Shown: one piece after another, positions 1 through 13,122 of the stretch
Layout of the letters: the number at the start of each line of letters is the position of its first letter
Numbering within the stretch: position 1 is the stretch's first letter
Source: Tretioscincus oriximinensis
Taxonomy: Eukaryota > Chordata > Lepidosauria > Squamata > Gymnophthalmidae
Direction of reading: 5' to 3'
Length of the DNA stretch: 64,000 nt
Assembly: GCA_022410635.1 (NCBI GenBank)
Contig: JAJVDF010001226.1
Coordinates: 188,058 to 252,057, forward strand
The notes under the pieces: model-generated
Databases searched by the model: none
The model's input: the letters and a program-made list of their open reading frames with translations, nothing else
Told to the model about the DNA's origin: nothing
Made by a program: the position numbers and the translations under genes

Positions 1-1440
1 GATTTTGGTTTCCCAGAGGCAGGAAAGATAGCTCCTACCATCTTCTTGAATTCCCTATTGCTGTGATTCATTAATGGAGTCACCTGGTAGGGCTAATGGC
101 AATTCTAATTTTGTCCCTTTCTCTGGCTGCCAAAGTTCCATCAAAGAAATATTTAATCTTCACATGTATTCTCTACTGCTTCATAAAAGCTAGGGCAGTG
201 TTTTTCTTTTTTTTAATGCCAGTTTTTATGTAATTTTGCAACATCAAAATACTAGTTTTTCAGAGATGTGCAAAAAAACGTGACTAACGAAGCTCTGTGG
301 AAAGAAACGATTCATGCAATTTGTGTTCCGGGGGTGGTGGGTGGTAGAGACATAACTGCGCTGTATAAAATTGGAAGGGCACTTGCCCAAGCCCTACTTA
401 GATGCAGGGGTTACTTTTGAGCAAAAACCAATAGAGGGAAATTGCTGCTCTTTTCATGCTCTTTGAAAATCAAAAGACCAGTTCTCTGGAGGGAATCGGT
501 GAGAAAAGGAAACAGAGCCTCCCAGTTTCCTTCTTAGTGCTCTTGGAGGTATTTATTACTACTTTTTCTTGCAGTTTTTTGGTAGCAGTTTTTTTTTTAA
601 TGGTGATGTGACACTGGGAAATTGATCACCTGAATTCTTGGACAGGACAGAAATCTGCTTTGCAAAAGAATGAAAAAACTCATTGTTAAAATGAAGAGCT
701 GAAATANAGGTGGTGAAGAAAGGGCCAAGAGTAGAATAGGAAGTATTTATAATATTTTCATAAGATAGTTTATTTTTCAGAAAAAGAACAATAAAAGGAA
801 TCAGGTGCCATGTGGTGGAGGTGTGGGAAAGAACCACAGTTTAGTGTTGTCCCTTTAAAATAAATGTTAGAAAGCAGGGAGAAGTTTCTGATGGTTGCAG
901 TGATTTTAAAGTGAGGGGAAAAAAATCAACAAGGGCAATTGAATTTGCTTAGGTCAGCCTATAGCAGTTTTGTTTTTAATAAAGAATTTCCATTTTGCAT
1001 TATTACTGTCACAGAACTCCTCCTCCTTGGCTTGAGGTCCTGCTGGGATAACTGGAATTGAGTAATTCTCCTAAAACCTGTTTATTCCCATTGCAGTGTT
1101 GGATTCTGTGTCCCTGGGTATATAAAAGAGCGCAAAGCATAGCTCTTACTTTGCTTTTATTTTTCTCCTCTTGATGAAAATATGGATGTATCTTAATTTC
1201 CTAATGAAGCATTAAATTTTACAAATTGGCCACTTCATCTTGGATGAGCTGTTTAGTGACTGTATTTATATTAATTTTAATCACACAACAGAGGTAACTT
1301 AATCATATAAATAAATCACTACATTGCTTCAAAACAAACATTGTTGCTGCTCCTTTAGAATTACTTGGATGTATGCTTTGCATATACATAGCACCCTATA
1401 CTAGCTAAAAGAAAGTAATTAGCATGAGCTTTTGTATGGA

Positions 1441-1535
1441 ACTCTACTTCAGAAGCTCCAGTCTATAAGGTGCCATGAGATCCCCTTGCTAAATATTTTG
1501 AAACCAGATGAATGTAGCTACTATTTTGAAATCTA
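1441..1535 (+). mobile_element. Penelope-like element tail fragment
   Basis: The stretch matches the tail seen in six other places here: TCTATAAGGTGCCATGAGAT, then CCTTGCT, then CCAGA-TGAA-GTAGCTA-TATTTTGAAA. It is short, diverged and non-coding. It is assigned to the Penelope group because the same tail follows a GIY-YIG coding remnant at 29.1-29.9 kb. Confidence 0.5.
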
Positions 1536-2067
1536 TCACTCTGATACATATCATAATTCTACGCATAAAAGCACACGAAATTAAAACAAATATATCACAG
1601 TCACAGTGTAACCTGAAAGTAAATTTAGCATCCATGTATATACACATGTGAATCGTGTTCAGGTTCAGCTGAATGTAGTTTATATTGCATTCTGCAGCTT
1701 CNCTAGTCTGTTTAGGTTGTGCTGGCTGTCTTCATGGACCATAATGCCTGCTTACTAGAGCCATAGCTTCCAAGGGACTTGCTTTCTATACAGTAGCAGC
1801 AACTGGAATGTTCCCTATCATGAAAACTATCCATGGGAGGGCACCAAAGGCCACTTTAAAGTTGCATCCCCAGCAACCCATGTGATGTGCTGATCTAAAG
1901 TCATTTTGCCAGAATCCAGAAATGTATGTTGCCAAAGTTCTCCCAGCCTGCAACTTAGGCCTTTGCATAAGGCTGGGACAAGACAGCTGACCACTGGTAC
2001 TTACCATGTTTGTTTGTTCTCATCTTGGTCCATGTTGAACTGTCGTAAGAATGGCCTCTACATCTTA

Positions 2068-2180
2068 CACATAAGAACATAAGAGAAGCTATGTCAAATC
2101 GGGTCACAACCCATTCTGTCTAGCACTCTGTTCCACATGGTGACCCACCATGTGGGCATTCTCAAGCAGAAGACAAACCC
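2068..2180 (-). mobile_element. CR1 LINE 3'-end fragment
   Basis: The + strand reads ACATAAGAACATAAGAGAAG followed by a diverged AACCCATTCTGTCTAGCACT block. This is the reverse complement of the 3' untranslated end and (TTCTTATG)n-type tail of the CR1 copy at 15.7-17.0 kb. It is a short, old, non-coding remnant. Confidence 0.6.
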
Positions 2181-2507
2181 TTCATCCACTCTTAATGGAT
2201 ATTTAGAAGAAACCTGCCAATCAACTCAACCTGGAGACACTAGGTATTCATATTAGTAGTCACTGATATATATAGAGGGAAACTGGCCTTGTGTTTAAGA
2301 GATGCAGATAGGCTATTCTGAGTGTATGATAGAAGCTAAATCGAGTGCCTATCACCTAGTGTCTGGTCAATTTATCCAGACCAGTTGTTCAATAGTTACT
2401 ATGGAGTTGCAACATTATATCTTCATCTGTTGCATATGCTGTTAAAGCCATGTAAAGTTATCTGCAATAATAAAGTGTGTGTTTATAAATGTTTTAACAG
2501 TTTTAGC

Positions 2508-2626
2508 ATGTGTTTCAAAGAAATAGTCATGTTAGTCTGGCTCCAGAAAAATCTAACAAGGGGATCTTGTGGAATTTTAGAAACTAACAAAAATAGTGTA
2601 GGCAGCATGATCTTTTGCCAGTTTTA
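2508..2626 (-). mobile_element. Penelope-like element tail fragment
   Basis: Read on the minus strand it gives TTGTTAGTTTCTAAAATTCC, then AAGATCCCCTTG, then AGACTAACATGACTATTTCT. This is the tail motif shared with the other Penelope pieces in the window. It has no coding capacity. Confidence 0.6.
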
Positions 2627-2799
2627 ACAGCTTTGCTAGTAGATGGATGAGAGATCTGAGTGGCGCATATCATTAGGCTTAACTATCAATGCACACAAAA
2701 GGGCAACACATTTACATTTCTGGGCTAGAGGAGAGTCAGGATAAGATGAGGTTGTTCAAGCCTTAACACTTCTAAAATCCCTTGACCAGCCCAAATGTT

Positions 2800-3062
2800 G
2801 TATTTACATAAGAAGAGCCATACTGGATCAGGCCACAGCCCATCGAGTCCAGCATTCTGTGTCACACAGAGGCCCACCAGATGCACCTGGGCAGTCCAAA
2901 CAGAGAAAAGCAAAATATGCTGCTCCTGTTCGTGACTCCCTGCAAATGGTATTTCAAGAGTCCTGCCTGTTGCTCCATCCCGGAGGCTACATCCAGACAA
3001 CTATCTTAGTATCCATTTATACCCTTAGTGTCCATAAACCTGTCTACCTGTCTACCTTGTTA
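2800..3062 (-). mobile_element. CR1 LINE 3'-end fragment
   Basis: The + strand starts ACATAAGAAGAGCCATACTG and continues through AGTCCAGCATTCTGT, CACCTGGGCAGTCC and ACTCCCTGCAAATGGTATTT to GTGTCCATAAACCTGTC. The order and spacing match the 3' end of the larger CR1 copy at 15.7 kb. It is a 5'-truncated insertion in intron 3. The open frames across it are by-products of the repeat. Confidence 0.8.
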
Positions 3063-4576
3063 CTGAAAGATATTGGTAGCAGCAAAACCCTTGAGCAGCC
3101 CAGAAACAAACATTTTGCAAACTGAAGTTGTCTTCAGTAGTGGTTAGTGGACTTTTAGAAGAGATAATGACCAGTTAATGAGAGAGAAAGGTGAAGGAAG
3201 GACCAAATACAATTGAGCATTTCAGTTCTGATGTATTCAAAAATGGACTTATTTGGAAGACAGGTCCAGAATGCTTCCCTGGAAATAATTTATCCTCTCT
3301 CTTCCCCATGGGTCCTTTCATTGTTATTTTGTGCATTAGAACTCTTTGGGGTTCTCCTATGTTTGTGGGTAATAAGAATAAGTTTATAATGCCCTTTTCA
3401 CAAAGGGCAGCACATATAGCTTCTGTTCCCTAAACATCCCTTATGTAGGGTGACACTGTTTTGGCTATTTGGGAAGAATACATGTTTTGTTATAATAGGA
3501 ACAACAGCCATACTGTATTCATGGTATACTAACTACTGCCTTTATGGCACAGGCTCTTGGTTCCAGATGCATGAAAAGATTCCTGGATACAAAGGCGCAC
3601 ACAAACACCCAAATTAGCAACCATAGGACACACCCAGAAAAAAGCACAAAATAACACAAAATTATAGCAAAACCTCCACTCATCCATCTACCCACACTAT
3701 GATTTGCAGTCACAGCCAGGTGCCTCAGTGAAATCAAATGAGTAAAGTTCCTCCTTTGATCTGGTGCTTCTGTATTAAAAATATTAATCCAGCTTCTTGA
3801 ACGAGGAACAATATGACCATGTCACACCACAGGAATTTATCAGTTTACATGCATAGTGCATACACGGTTATTGGAATTAAATACTGAAGTAAGATTCCAG
3901 TTCTATAGTTGAAAGAAACTAATTTTCAAAAACTTGGTATCCAACTGGTTTAATTTAAAGAATGAATGAAAGAAAGAATGAAAGAAGCTTGGCAGTGATG
4001 ATTAAAGAGAGTATTCATTGTCTGCTGCTTAGTTCAATTTCTGTGTGCTTTGTAGACGAAACTAATAGTAATTGGATGAAACCAGTTGTGCATCCCAAAT
4101 TTTAAAATATACTGATAACGTGCAAAGAATACATACAGTAAATGCATGTTTGCAAAAACATTTGGGTTTTATTCATACATAGGAAATATGCAATTGCTCA
4201 TTTTGAGAAAACATAGCAAACCTGGGTTTATCTGTCCCATATGAAAAGCTGTGAGAGTAATTTTTAGGGCCAGGAGGTTTTTGCATCACAACGTAGTCTT
4301 TTGATTTGTTTTGTTTGTTAACCCCCAAAAGGAAGTGGTTTGGGGTATTTGGCTGCTTAACATATGAGTTCGTTTACTTTTCCACTGTGTATTTTGGGAG
4401 AAATTCTACATGGTACGATGGGATTTATTTTGCCTTTCTGACAAATATCTTTTCTTAGTTTTGGTCTCCAATAAAAAATTTATTTCCCTGAAATAATAAT
4501 TAGGTACAAACCATCACTGTGGAAAACAGACATTTAGCTAAATTTTTAATTAATAGTTAATAAATATGATTAAATT

Positions 4577-4780
4577 AAAACTTATTATTTATTTACACTT
4601 ATATTCCACCCTGTACCTGAAGGTCTCAGGGCAGAGCACAATTTTAAAAAAAAAGATTAAAATAGAACAATTAAAAATAGAATAGCGCCTTCAAGAAGAG
4701 GAAAATTTGTGGCTCAGCTAAAGGCAATCTGTATTAAAATAAACATGGAATAAAAAGTGCTCAGGACGCCCCAAGTCTGC
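4577..4780 (-). mobile_element. LINE/SINE 3'-end fragment (unassigned family)
   Basis: It begins with ATTATTTATTTACACTTATA followed by TTCCACCCTGTACCTGAAGG and TCTCAGGGCAGAGCACAA. This is the reverse complement of a '...GGGTGGAATATAAGTGTAAATAAATAA' type 3' end that is common in squamate genomes. It ends in a loose A-rich region. Confidence 0.5.
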
Positions 4781-5551
4781 TTTCAGGCTTTTTTTTTAGA
4801 TTTAAAATTAGATTTTTAAAAATTGGGAAAGCAAATGCTACCTTTTTAGATGCACATAAGCTTTGTAATCATTGATGGGGAAAAGTACACTTGGCTTGGC
4901 TTTCAGTTATCAATATCTAAGGGCTTTTCCACACTTTCTTCTCTGTGGTCCAAGGATCAGCCATTAAAAGGTCAGGTCAGGACCAGCATCATATGCATAA
5001 TGGCCCTGATGTCCATTTGACCTTTTGGGGCTAGCTTTCGAGGTCTATAAAGAGCTAGGATTTTCTGTCTCTAGCCTTGGAGCTACTGAAGGACTGTTTT
5101 AATGGTACCCTAATGTATTGCTGAAATGAATCCCCCAAAGTTCCAAATGTGGACTATGGGGGATTCTGCATGCTTCTCTATTTTAAACCAGTTAATCTGT
5201 GTTCTACCAGTGACTCTTGATGTCAAGGTCTATTGCTAATCCCAATCAAAGCCTCTGGAATCATGTTCTGATCACTGATGGAGTATACTCCATAGAGTAT
5301 ACTTCTGGAGTAAACTCTAGAAGTTGGTGGAGTTTCATAGATTAACATCAATATGCAGACTGAAAAAGTCCAAGTTACTTTCTGTTAAGCAATTAATGGT
5401 AGATGTACAGAAAGGGCCTGATGCTTGGTTGGTACATAATACAGGACCTGATTTCATATTTGGGCATCTTTGTTATTTTGCTTATACTGATTGTTTTGGT
5501 ATTATATTTTATGGTGAAATTATTTTCCTCTCTTGCTTTTCTCTTTTTTAG

Positions 5552-7565
<2,014 letters not shown>

Positions 7566-7648
7566 GTTGACAATTAATGCTGAATGTTATCTTCAGCTTC
7601 AGAATTTTCCTATGGATACTCATTCCTGTCCACTGGAGTTTTCAAGCT
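7566..7648 (+). CDS. GABRG1: GABRG1 exon 5: Cys-loop exon
   Basis: Exon of 83 bp, the standard size for this exon in GABA-A subunits. It completes the split Arg codon of exon 4 and reads [20 protein letters not shown] then CPLEFSS. The two cysteines are separated by 13 residues, as required for the signature Cys-loop disulfide at the base of the extracellular domain. The donor is GCT|GTAGGT. Thr replaces the Glu of the usual FPMDEHSCPLEF in gamma subunits, a rare change inside the Cys loop. The exon ends after the first base of a Tyr codon that exon 6 completes. Confidence 0.95.
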
Positions 7649-8384
7649 GTAGGTAGTAAAATATCACACTCCACCTCCCTCATTTTTAAATTGAGATTCT
7701 GTTAATTAATAGACTGCAGAGTAGTTAGCATTTTCCATTTTCCAAATATTCATTTCTAGTTAAGGTAATTTATGTAAATTATTGATCAGTATACTTTATA
7801 CTGAACATTTATGTACATGTTTAAAAGCCAGACATTGGAATATTGATTATAATTCATGTGAAAGGTTTTTCTTCATACAGCAAAATTCATATTTGAAACT
7901 CCAATGAATAGATAAAAGATTAAGACTGGGATAAGGTCAAGCAACCTACCTGCAATCATATATTTAGAATCTGTAAGACCCACCCCCATAAAAAGGCCAA
8001 TAAGATTAAATATGAAAAAGTTGAAACTATGTACTTTGACACAATTTTACAAAAATGGGCAGAGTTTTGCTAAGCCTATGGTAGGTGGCATTGGAATTGT
8101 CCAAGGAAGGCAACGTTCGTTTCATCTCAAGTCTTTCTGGAATTTGGTTTATATTCAAGTTAATTATATTTAGTCAGGTAGACGGAGATCCTGTCTCCAT
8201 TAGAAGCCTACCACTATCCCAACATCATTATCAGTTCAGTTATTTAGGATGCTTCATCACCTCAGCTGCCAAAATTGACCAAGAGATCAATAACAAGCTA
8301 TCAAAGGCATTCAGTGCATTTGGTATCTGTACGTATAATAAAAGACATGAGGGGGAATTCAATATTCCTAGATATAATGAGCAA

Positions 8385-8652
8385 TGACAGGGCTTAGAAC
8401 TTTGGCAACCTCCAAAGACCGATGGCAAGGCTTGGAACTTTAGCAACCTCCAGTCACTAATGTCAGGGCTCAGAACTTTGGCAGCTGCCAGAGACCAATG
8501 GCAGGGCTCGAAACTTTCGCATTCTCCAGTGACCAAAGGTAGAGCATGGAATTTTGGCAGCCTCCAGAGACCAATGACAAGACTCAGAACTTTGGCAGCC
8601 TCCAGAGACCCAATGACAGGGCTTGGAACAGGGCAGCATCCAGTGATCAGCT
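8385..8652 (+). repeat. 38-bp minisatellite, about 7 copies
   Basis: Units begin near 8385, 8423, 8461, 8499, 8537, 8575 and 8614, giving periods of 38, 38, 38, 38, 38 and 39 bp. A typical unit starts TGACAGGGCTCAGAACTTTG and ends CCTCCAGAGACCAA. Copies differ at several positions each, so the array is not recent. As 38 is not a multiple of three, open frames crossing the array are accidental. Confidence 0.9.
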
Positions 8653-8762
8653 GGGTTGGAAATTGGCTAAAAGACAGAAATTGGAGGGAAGTAATAAACA
8701 GATAGTTCTTTGGGTAGAAATATGTGAGAAATAAAATACTCCAAGGTTCAGTACTGGAAGGA
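8648..8762 (+). mobile_element. CR1 reverse-transcriptase fragment
   Basis: The frame reads SWVGNWLKDRNWREVINR, then with shifts a diverged stretch ending in GSVLE. The CR1 copy at 16.8 kb reads SWIGNWLKDRKQRVVMNGQS and then GSVLG at the same spacing. The DNA also aligns across the ~110 bp. It lies inside the Helitron-like segment, just after the minisatellite, in + orientation, so it was either captured or inserted there. Confidence 0.75.
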
Positions 8763-8779
8763 AAGCACAAAGGATGGAA

Positions 8780-8935
8780 GTTGGAAGGGAAAGAAGCAAG
8801 ATTAAAAATAAAAATAAAAGAAAGGAAAATGGAAAGAAGGAATGAAACAAAAGCAGCGAGTGAAAGGGGGATAGGAGGAGGCGAGAGAGGGAGTGAGTGG
8901 GGGCATGGATGGGAANAAGGGGGAGGAGGGGCTAG
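8780..8935 (+). repeat. Purine-rich low-complexity tract
   Basis: Almost uninterrupted A/G sequence grading from A-rich (AAAATAAAAATAAAAG) into G-rich (GGGAGGAGG). No coding signal. It could form triplex or G-rich secondary structure, but nothing shows that it does. Confidence 0.8.
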
Positions 8936-9118
8936 AGCCCATTGAATTGCTCTAATGCAATGGGCTAATTCTATTAGACTATATCAAAGAGTCTGGAATA
9001 ACAAACATCAGAAGAGAAGCACAAGGATCAGTGTGTGCTGTGCCATTGTACTATCCAGTTTCCTGTAAGGGTCTGAGATGTGGGTTACCTACAACTATCA
9101 CCAGCGATTCTTCAAACA

Positions 9119-10841
9119 GTCTCATAGGTTTTTTGGTAAATCATTTCTACTCATAGAACCTCTTCAAGGAAATAAAAGCCACTCCAATAAACCCCCAAAA
9201 CATTTATTTGTATATGTTTAAATGTGTATTCCATAGTTTCAAATGACCCTATGCAGTTTCCAAGAGACAGATGTTATGTTTTCTGTGTTGCTTTTCACTC
9301 TGTTTTACTATGGCCCCACCAAAGCCTTACGTAATTTTTTCCCATCATAGGGGCTTTCTGCAACTGCTGGTTTAATCTGAAAGAGATTCTTACAGTGCAC
9401 TTGATGGTAACACTGCAAGTGAGATGCTTGTGCCCAGTACATACGTTTTTACATACTGGTGGTCTGGATCCTGGTAGACCTTGACAGCTGGGTCTAATCC
9501 GGAACATGGAATCATTTAGAAAAATGCACGCTTCCATGTTCCAGTTTACAGAGACGTCCATATGGGCAGCACACTTTATTGTGCTGGATCTCCAAAGCTT
9601 GGAACTTCCTCTCCTAGTTCTCAGATCTCTTAGAGGCTGACTCTGAACTTTACTGTCAATGTAGGGACTGAACTGGATAGTATTACTGTGCAGATTGCAC
9701 TGTTTTAGACAGAGATTTGCTATGATATGGAGTAAAAGGTTTCGCATGATCCAGACCCACTGTCCTGAATTACAAAACATAAAAGCATAAAGATTTGGAA
9801 GCTAGTTCATACCCTTTCACTTATATTTGCAGAATAACTTTGGTCCAAATCAGTTTCTATTCTGATCTCAAAATTTTAACAAGCTTCATGTTTACAGCTT
9901 GAGGACTCTGAAGGGATAGAAATGACACCCAATTTGGTCCCTCTAGCAGTCAGGAACAGAAAGGAATTCTTTTTGGGCTGGGTTTCAGATTAGGTCCAGT
10001 TAATCTGGATCTAATATTGAGGTTTATTGGTAATCATTTGGATTACACAACACCATCTAATGCATCAGGATTGAGCTAGCAGTGAGCTTCTCATAAACCT
10101 TAACATAAACCTTAAACCTTGGAGCTTATTTAATGACTCCTCACACAAATCCAAGCCCTTCATTTCATGTTTTCACTCAAAGACCTTCTGTGTTTTTTTC
10201 TGCACCACATTCGTTGTTGNTTCATCTCTGACCAGTGCAGTAACTAGAGTATGTACTGCAACTTCCAAGTCTATTGGGAACTAGAGACTGAGGACCTTTG
10301 ATTATTCTGTGGATAATCAAACTGATCATTTGAAGTTTCTGAACTGAGTTTAATTGTATTCCTTCACACAAAGCTGCAGGCACCCTTTTGCCTTTAGCTG
10401 GTTGCACACGAAGTTTAATTTGTCTTTGTAGACACTTTATAGACACTGCTTTCAGCTCTTTCAGTGATGGAAACAAAAGAAATCCCTATCAAGGGATAAG
10501 TATTAATTTGACTAACTAATAGCTTTCAGGCTTACCATTAAAGCTCTCTGTAAATGTTAAGGGATTGTGACACATTCTTCTGAATATCCAGCATAGCTGT
10601 CTTGCTGAGATCTAGGACATGTCCAGACAGTTCTGACATTATTGTTCAAAATTGGTGTTTAATTGCACACATTTTGACACTATCTGCATAAATCTACGAA
10701 ACAAGCTTTCATCAAATTGCCAGACATATATCTCCAATAGGAACTGTTTGTATAATTAGACAATAATTTAAAAGTTAATTATCAGGTTTGAAAAAAGAGT
10801 AGTTGAATTTGTGTATTCAGGTGGACACTTCCGTTTTCCAG
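9119..10841 (+). other. GABRG1: Remainder of GABRG1 intron 5
   Basis: No recognisable repeat or exon. The longest open frame in the introns lies on the minus strand at 9295-9780 (161 codons). Its translation shows no domain, signal peptide or family resemblance that I can name. I do not annotate it as a gene. The sequence ends in the exon 6 acceptor CTTCCGTTTTCCAG. Confidence 0.7.
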
Positions 10842-10979
10842 ATGGTTACCCCAGGAATGAAATTATATACAAATGGAAGACATCTAGTATTGAACTCTCA
10901 GATCCCAAAAACTGGCGGTTGTATCAATTTGCATTTATTGGTGTTCAAAAAAGAATAGATATCTCTCACACCCAGTCAG
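10842..10979 (+). CDS. GABRG1: GABRG1 exon 6: loop C/F region
   Basis: Exon of 138 bp with acceptor TTTTCCAG and donor CAG|GTAAGA. It joins the split Tyr codon to read YGYPRNEIIYKWK, then SIELSDPKNWRLYQFAF, then IGVQKRIDISHTQS. This is the last part of the extracellular domain before M1, including the strand with WRLYQFAF and loop C. Gamma subunits normally carry an N-glycosylation sequon here (RNST or RNTT); this copy has Gln-Lys-Arg-Ile, so the sequon is lost. The frame is fully open and the length is typical. Confidence 0.95.
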
Positions 10980-11649
10980 GTAAGAAAATATCTGCATTCA
11001 CTTACATTGGTTTAAACGTTTCTTCTGATTTTCATACAGTGATTTTTTTCTAAAGAGTTACACAGGTACCTCTGTTTTCTGTAACATTTGTAGAAGCACT
11101 GGTTTTGTTCTTATTTCCTTTTCTTCAAGCTAGAAAGGTCTGATTATCTTTGAGATACAGGAGATGTAGAATTGTCTTCCTTGCTGTCTCTGGGTTCCTT
11201 ATCCCTTCTTGGAAAGTTCTTGTTTTGATTTGCCTCTTAATGGTCACAGTGACGTTTTCAGGTGTATGCATTCAAGAGGCAGCATCAATAAAACAGCAAC
11301 AACAATCTGTATGACATCTCTCCTGCTTCTCTCTAATTGGGTCTGCACTAACACGTTTAGGTGATGCTTCTTGTGCGTGTGGTGGAAGTGCAACAATTGC
11401 CATTGAAAATGATACCTGAACTGCATTCCCAAGCATTATTTACAGTGGTCATTGAAGAGCCAAAATCACCCTCTAAAAATGACACTTCCTGGTGCAGATG
11501 GAGACATTATGGCATATCATTGGTTGTCTCCTCTGGTAGGTGGAGATACTGCATTATTGAGCAATTTTGGACTTCAAAGTGTTTATTCTACCAACAAGCA
11601 GCAATGGCTAGTGCCACAATTGAAAGTATTGTGTACAAATTAGGTTTCT

Positions 11650-12110
11650 TTGAAGTCTGAATCACTCTCCATAGGTGATTTGGAAGCTGCAGCTAATGTA
11701 GAATACAGCAGCCAGGCTGCTGGCACAACTGATTGGATACATATTATTCAGGTCCTAAATGAACTGCTACTGAGCCTAGTTCAAGCTTTTAATGTTGACT
11801 TGGGTCCCAAATATTTAAATGGATGCATCTCCCCATATAGACCTGAAAGCAATCTAAGATCCCCATCTGCTTGTGAGAATCTTTTGGTGGTCTTCAGTAC
11901 CTAATGCACAGGGCCACTAGATTATGGAACAGTCTCCTCTCTGCACAGGATAAGCCAGGCATGCTCAGACATCTGGTGAAGGTGCTTCCGTTTACTCTGG
12001 CCCTAAGCTAAGAATAGCACTCTGTCCCTATGCTGGCACTGTCAGCTTTTTAATTTATAGTATCTATTTTTATTGTTATGTTAAATACCTGGAGATCCTT
12101 AGGCACAAGG
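11650..12110 (+). mobile_element. L2-like LINE RT C-terminal remnant
   Basis: The frame from 11650 reads GDLEAAANVEYSSQAAGTTD, WIHIIQVLNELLLSLV, LGPKYLNGCISPYRPESNLR. This follows the well-known LINE pattern '-LQ-VQNAAARLL-G--R-DHI-PVL-ELHWLPV--R--FK-------GLAP-YL---LSPY-P-R-LRS'. It is degenerate and shifted further on, where a LWNSL-like block appears near 11925. Non-functional, within GABRG1 intron 6. The family (L2 versus a related clade) is an estimate. Confidence 0.6.
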
Positions 12111-12969
12111 CAGGCGGTGGAAACTATTGCAAATAGGAAGAACAAATCCATTGTCTGTGGTATGCTGAACCATCCCATTTGTTAGGTTATGCAAAAGAAG
12201 GAGTAGGGGGTGTAGCCCCTGCTGCCTCTACCACTGTAAGTTTAATAAGTTTTCCCCAAAACCCTTGTTTAGCCTTTGCTATTAAAAGCATCAAAAGACA
12301 GCATATTTTGAGTCTAGTAGAGAACTCTGTTGCCACCTGAATGCACTGGAGACTTATTAGATTCTTATTCCTCTTCCTGATCCTCCTCCCTCCTCTCACC
12401 TGTGTCTGCTGAGACTAGGAGATTCCTCAACCCCTTCCAGTGTGGTGGTGGGTGTCAAACCAACTCCTGCCATGCTGGAAGAGGGAGAAGTTTCCAAGTA
12501 AAGTTGCTGTAGCCAGGAGATCAGGTCATTAGTGGTGGTTGCAGCTGGTACTCATCCCTCTTCAATGCTGTCAACCACTGTTCTGGATCTCTAGTCTCCT
12601 GACTTAATTGCTGCTTGGTGAAGGACATGCTAAACACATTCTGTTTCCTCCCAAGCAACAGTGAAATGCTCATCTTATATTTAAAGCATGGTGCTTTAAG
12701 CCTTCTGTCCAATGAGAAGGCTCACAGGAATTACAATCGCAAATCTAAAAGCAAAATTATTATAGGGTAAAGATAAAGAGGGCAATCATATCCTAGTTCA
12801 CTGTAGTAGTTTTCAGATCCTCCTGCCCCGCCCCAAATGATATGAAGACAGAATTCTTCTTTAGGACAATTTTTTATGATTGGAGGTATTATTTTGGGAA
12901 ACAAGAGATAATTTGACTGGTATAATTGACTACAGTTAATTACATATATTTTTTCTTATTTCCTTGCAG
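12111..12969 (+). other. GABRG1: Remainder of GABRG1 intron 6
   Basis: No supportable gene or named repeat. It ends in a T-rich tract (TATATTTTTTCTTATTTCCTTGCAG) that serves as acceptor for exon 7; only the last bases are needed for the call. Confidence 0.75.
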
Positions 12970-13122
12970 GGGATTATGTTGTCATGACAATTTTCTTCCT
13001 TCTGAGCAGACGTATGGGATATTTTACCATTCAGACATATATTCCTTGCATACTGACAGTTATCCTTTCCTGGGTTTCATTTTGGATTAATAAAGATGCC
13101 GTGCCTGCAAGAATATCATTAG
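12970..13122 (+). CDS. GABRG1: GABRG1 exon 7: pre-M1, M1 and start of M2
   Basis: Exon of 153 bp, the family-standard length, with acceptor CCTTGCAG and donor TTAG|GTAACA. It reads [20 protein letters not shown], then [20 protein letters not shown] (M1), then [12 protein letters not shown] leading into the channel-lining M2. Two positions differ from the usual gamma sequence: Leu for Asp in [12 protein letters not shown] before M1, and Ile for Thr in PARTSLG at the cytoplasmic mouth of M2. The M1 proline and the SRRMGYF motif are intact. Confidence 0.95.

Larger units (their letters stand above)
1..5551 (+). other. GABRG1: GABRG1 intron 3 (3' part)
   Basis: This is sequence upstream of the first visible exon. 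I searched it for exons 1-3 of the gamma subunit (signal peptide and N-terminal strands ending in an Asn-Met codon pair) and found none, so they lie upstream of the window. It holds a few repeat fragments listed separately and otherwise AT-rich sequence with no supportable gene. A pyrimidine tract and AG at 5550-5551 form the acceptor of exon 4. Confidence 0.75.
8325..8975 (+). mobile_element. Helitron-like non-autonomous insertion
   Basis: This segment interrupts an old LINE coding remnant between Gly and Arg of SAFG|RLY. Its left edge reads A|TCTGTACG then TATAATAAAAG, resembling the 5' end of Helitrons of the HeliBat kind (TC start, TATAATAAAAG). Its right edge has a perfect 8-bp-stem hairpin, GCCCATTG...CAATGGGC, followed at once by TAATTCTATTAG. 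Helitrons carry a 3' hairpin just before CTRR and make no target duplication, and none is visible here. The terminal tetranucleotide is not clean, so the boundary is uncertain by about 10 bp. No Rep/helicase is encoded. Inside lie a minisatellite, a CR1 fragment and a purine-rich tract. Confidence 0.5.
8190..9118 (+). mobile_element. Old non-LTR retrotransposon RT remnant, split by an insertion
   Basis: The left part (to about 8324) reads QFSYLGCFITSAAKIDQ, EINNKLSKAFSAFG. The right part (from about 8976) reads RLYQRVWNNKHQKRSTRISV followed by a stop and GSEMWVTYNYHQRFF. Together they follow the pattern 'F-YLG--ISS---ID-E--NRL-KA-SAFGRLYKRVWNNKHLK--TKISVYRAVVL---LYGSE-WV' of the RT thumb region of RTE/Jockey-group LINE proteins. 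The ~650 bp between the halves are foreign. Both parts are degenerate and dead. The exact clade cannot be settled by eye. Confidence 0.7.

Noticed and set aside
5340..5551. Possible GABRG1 exon 3 just upstream of exon 4 (ATCAATATG near 5349)
   Set aside because: Exon 3 should end in an Asn-Met pair directly before a GT donor and be preceded by a conserved peptide. Neither is present, and the frame upstream does not match gamma subunits.
8240..8770. 176-codon minus-strand open frame rich in WSL and SLxxAKVLS-like repeats
   Set aside because: It is a by-product of the 38-bp minisatellite and the flanking LINE/CR1 fragments on the other strand. The 38-bp period would change frame each unit, and there is no domain.
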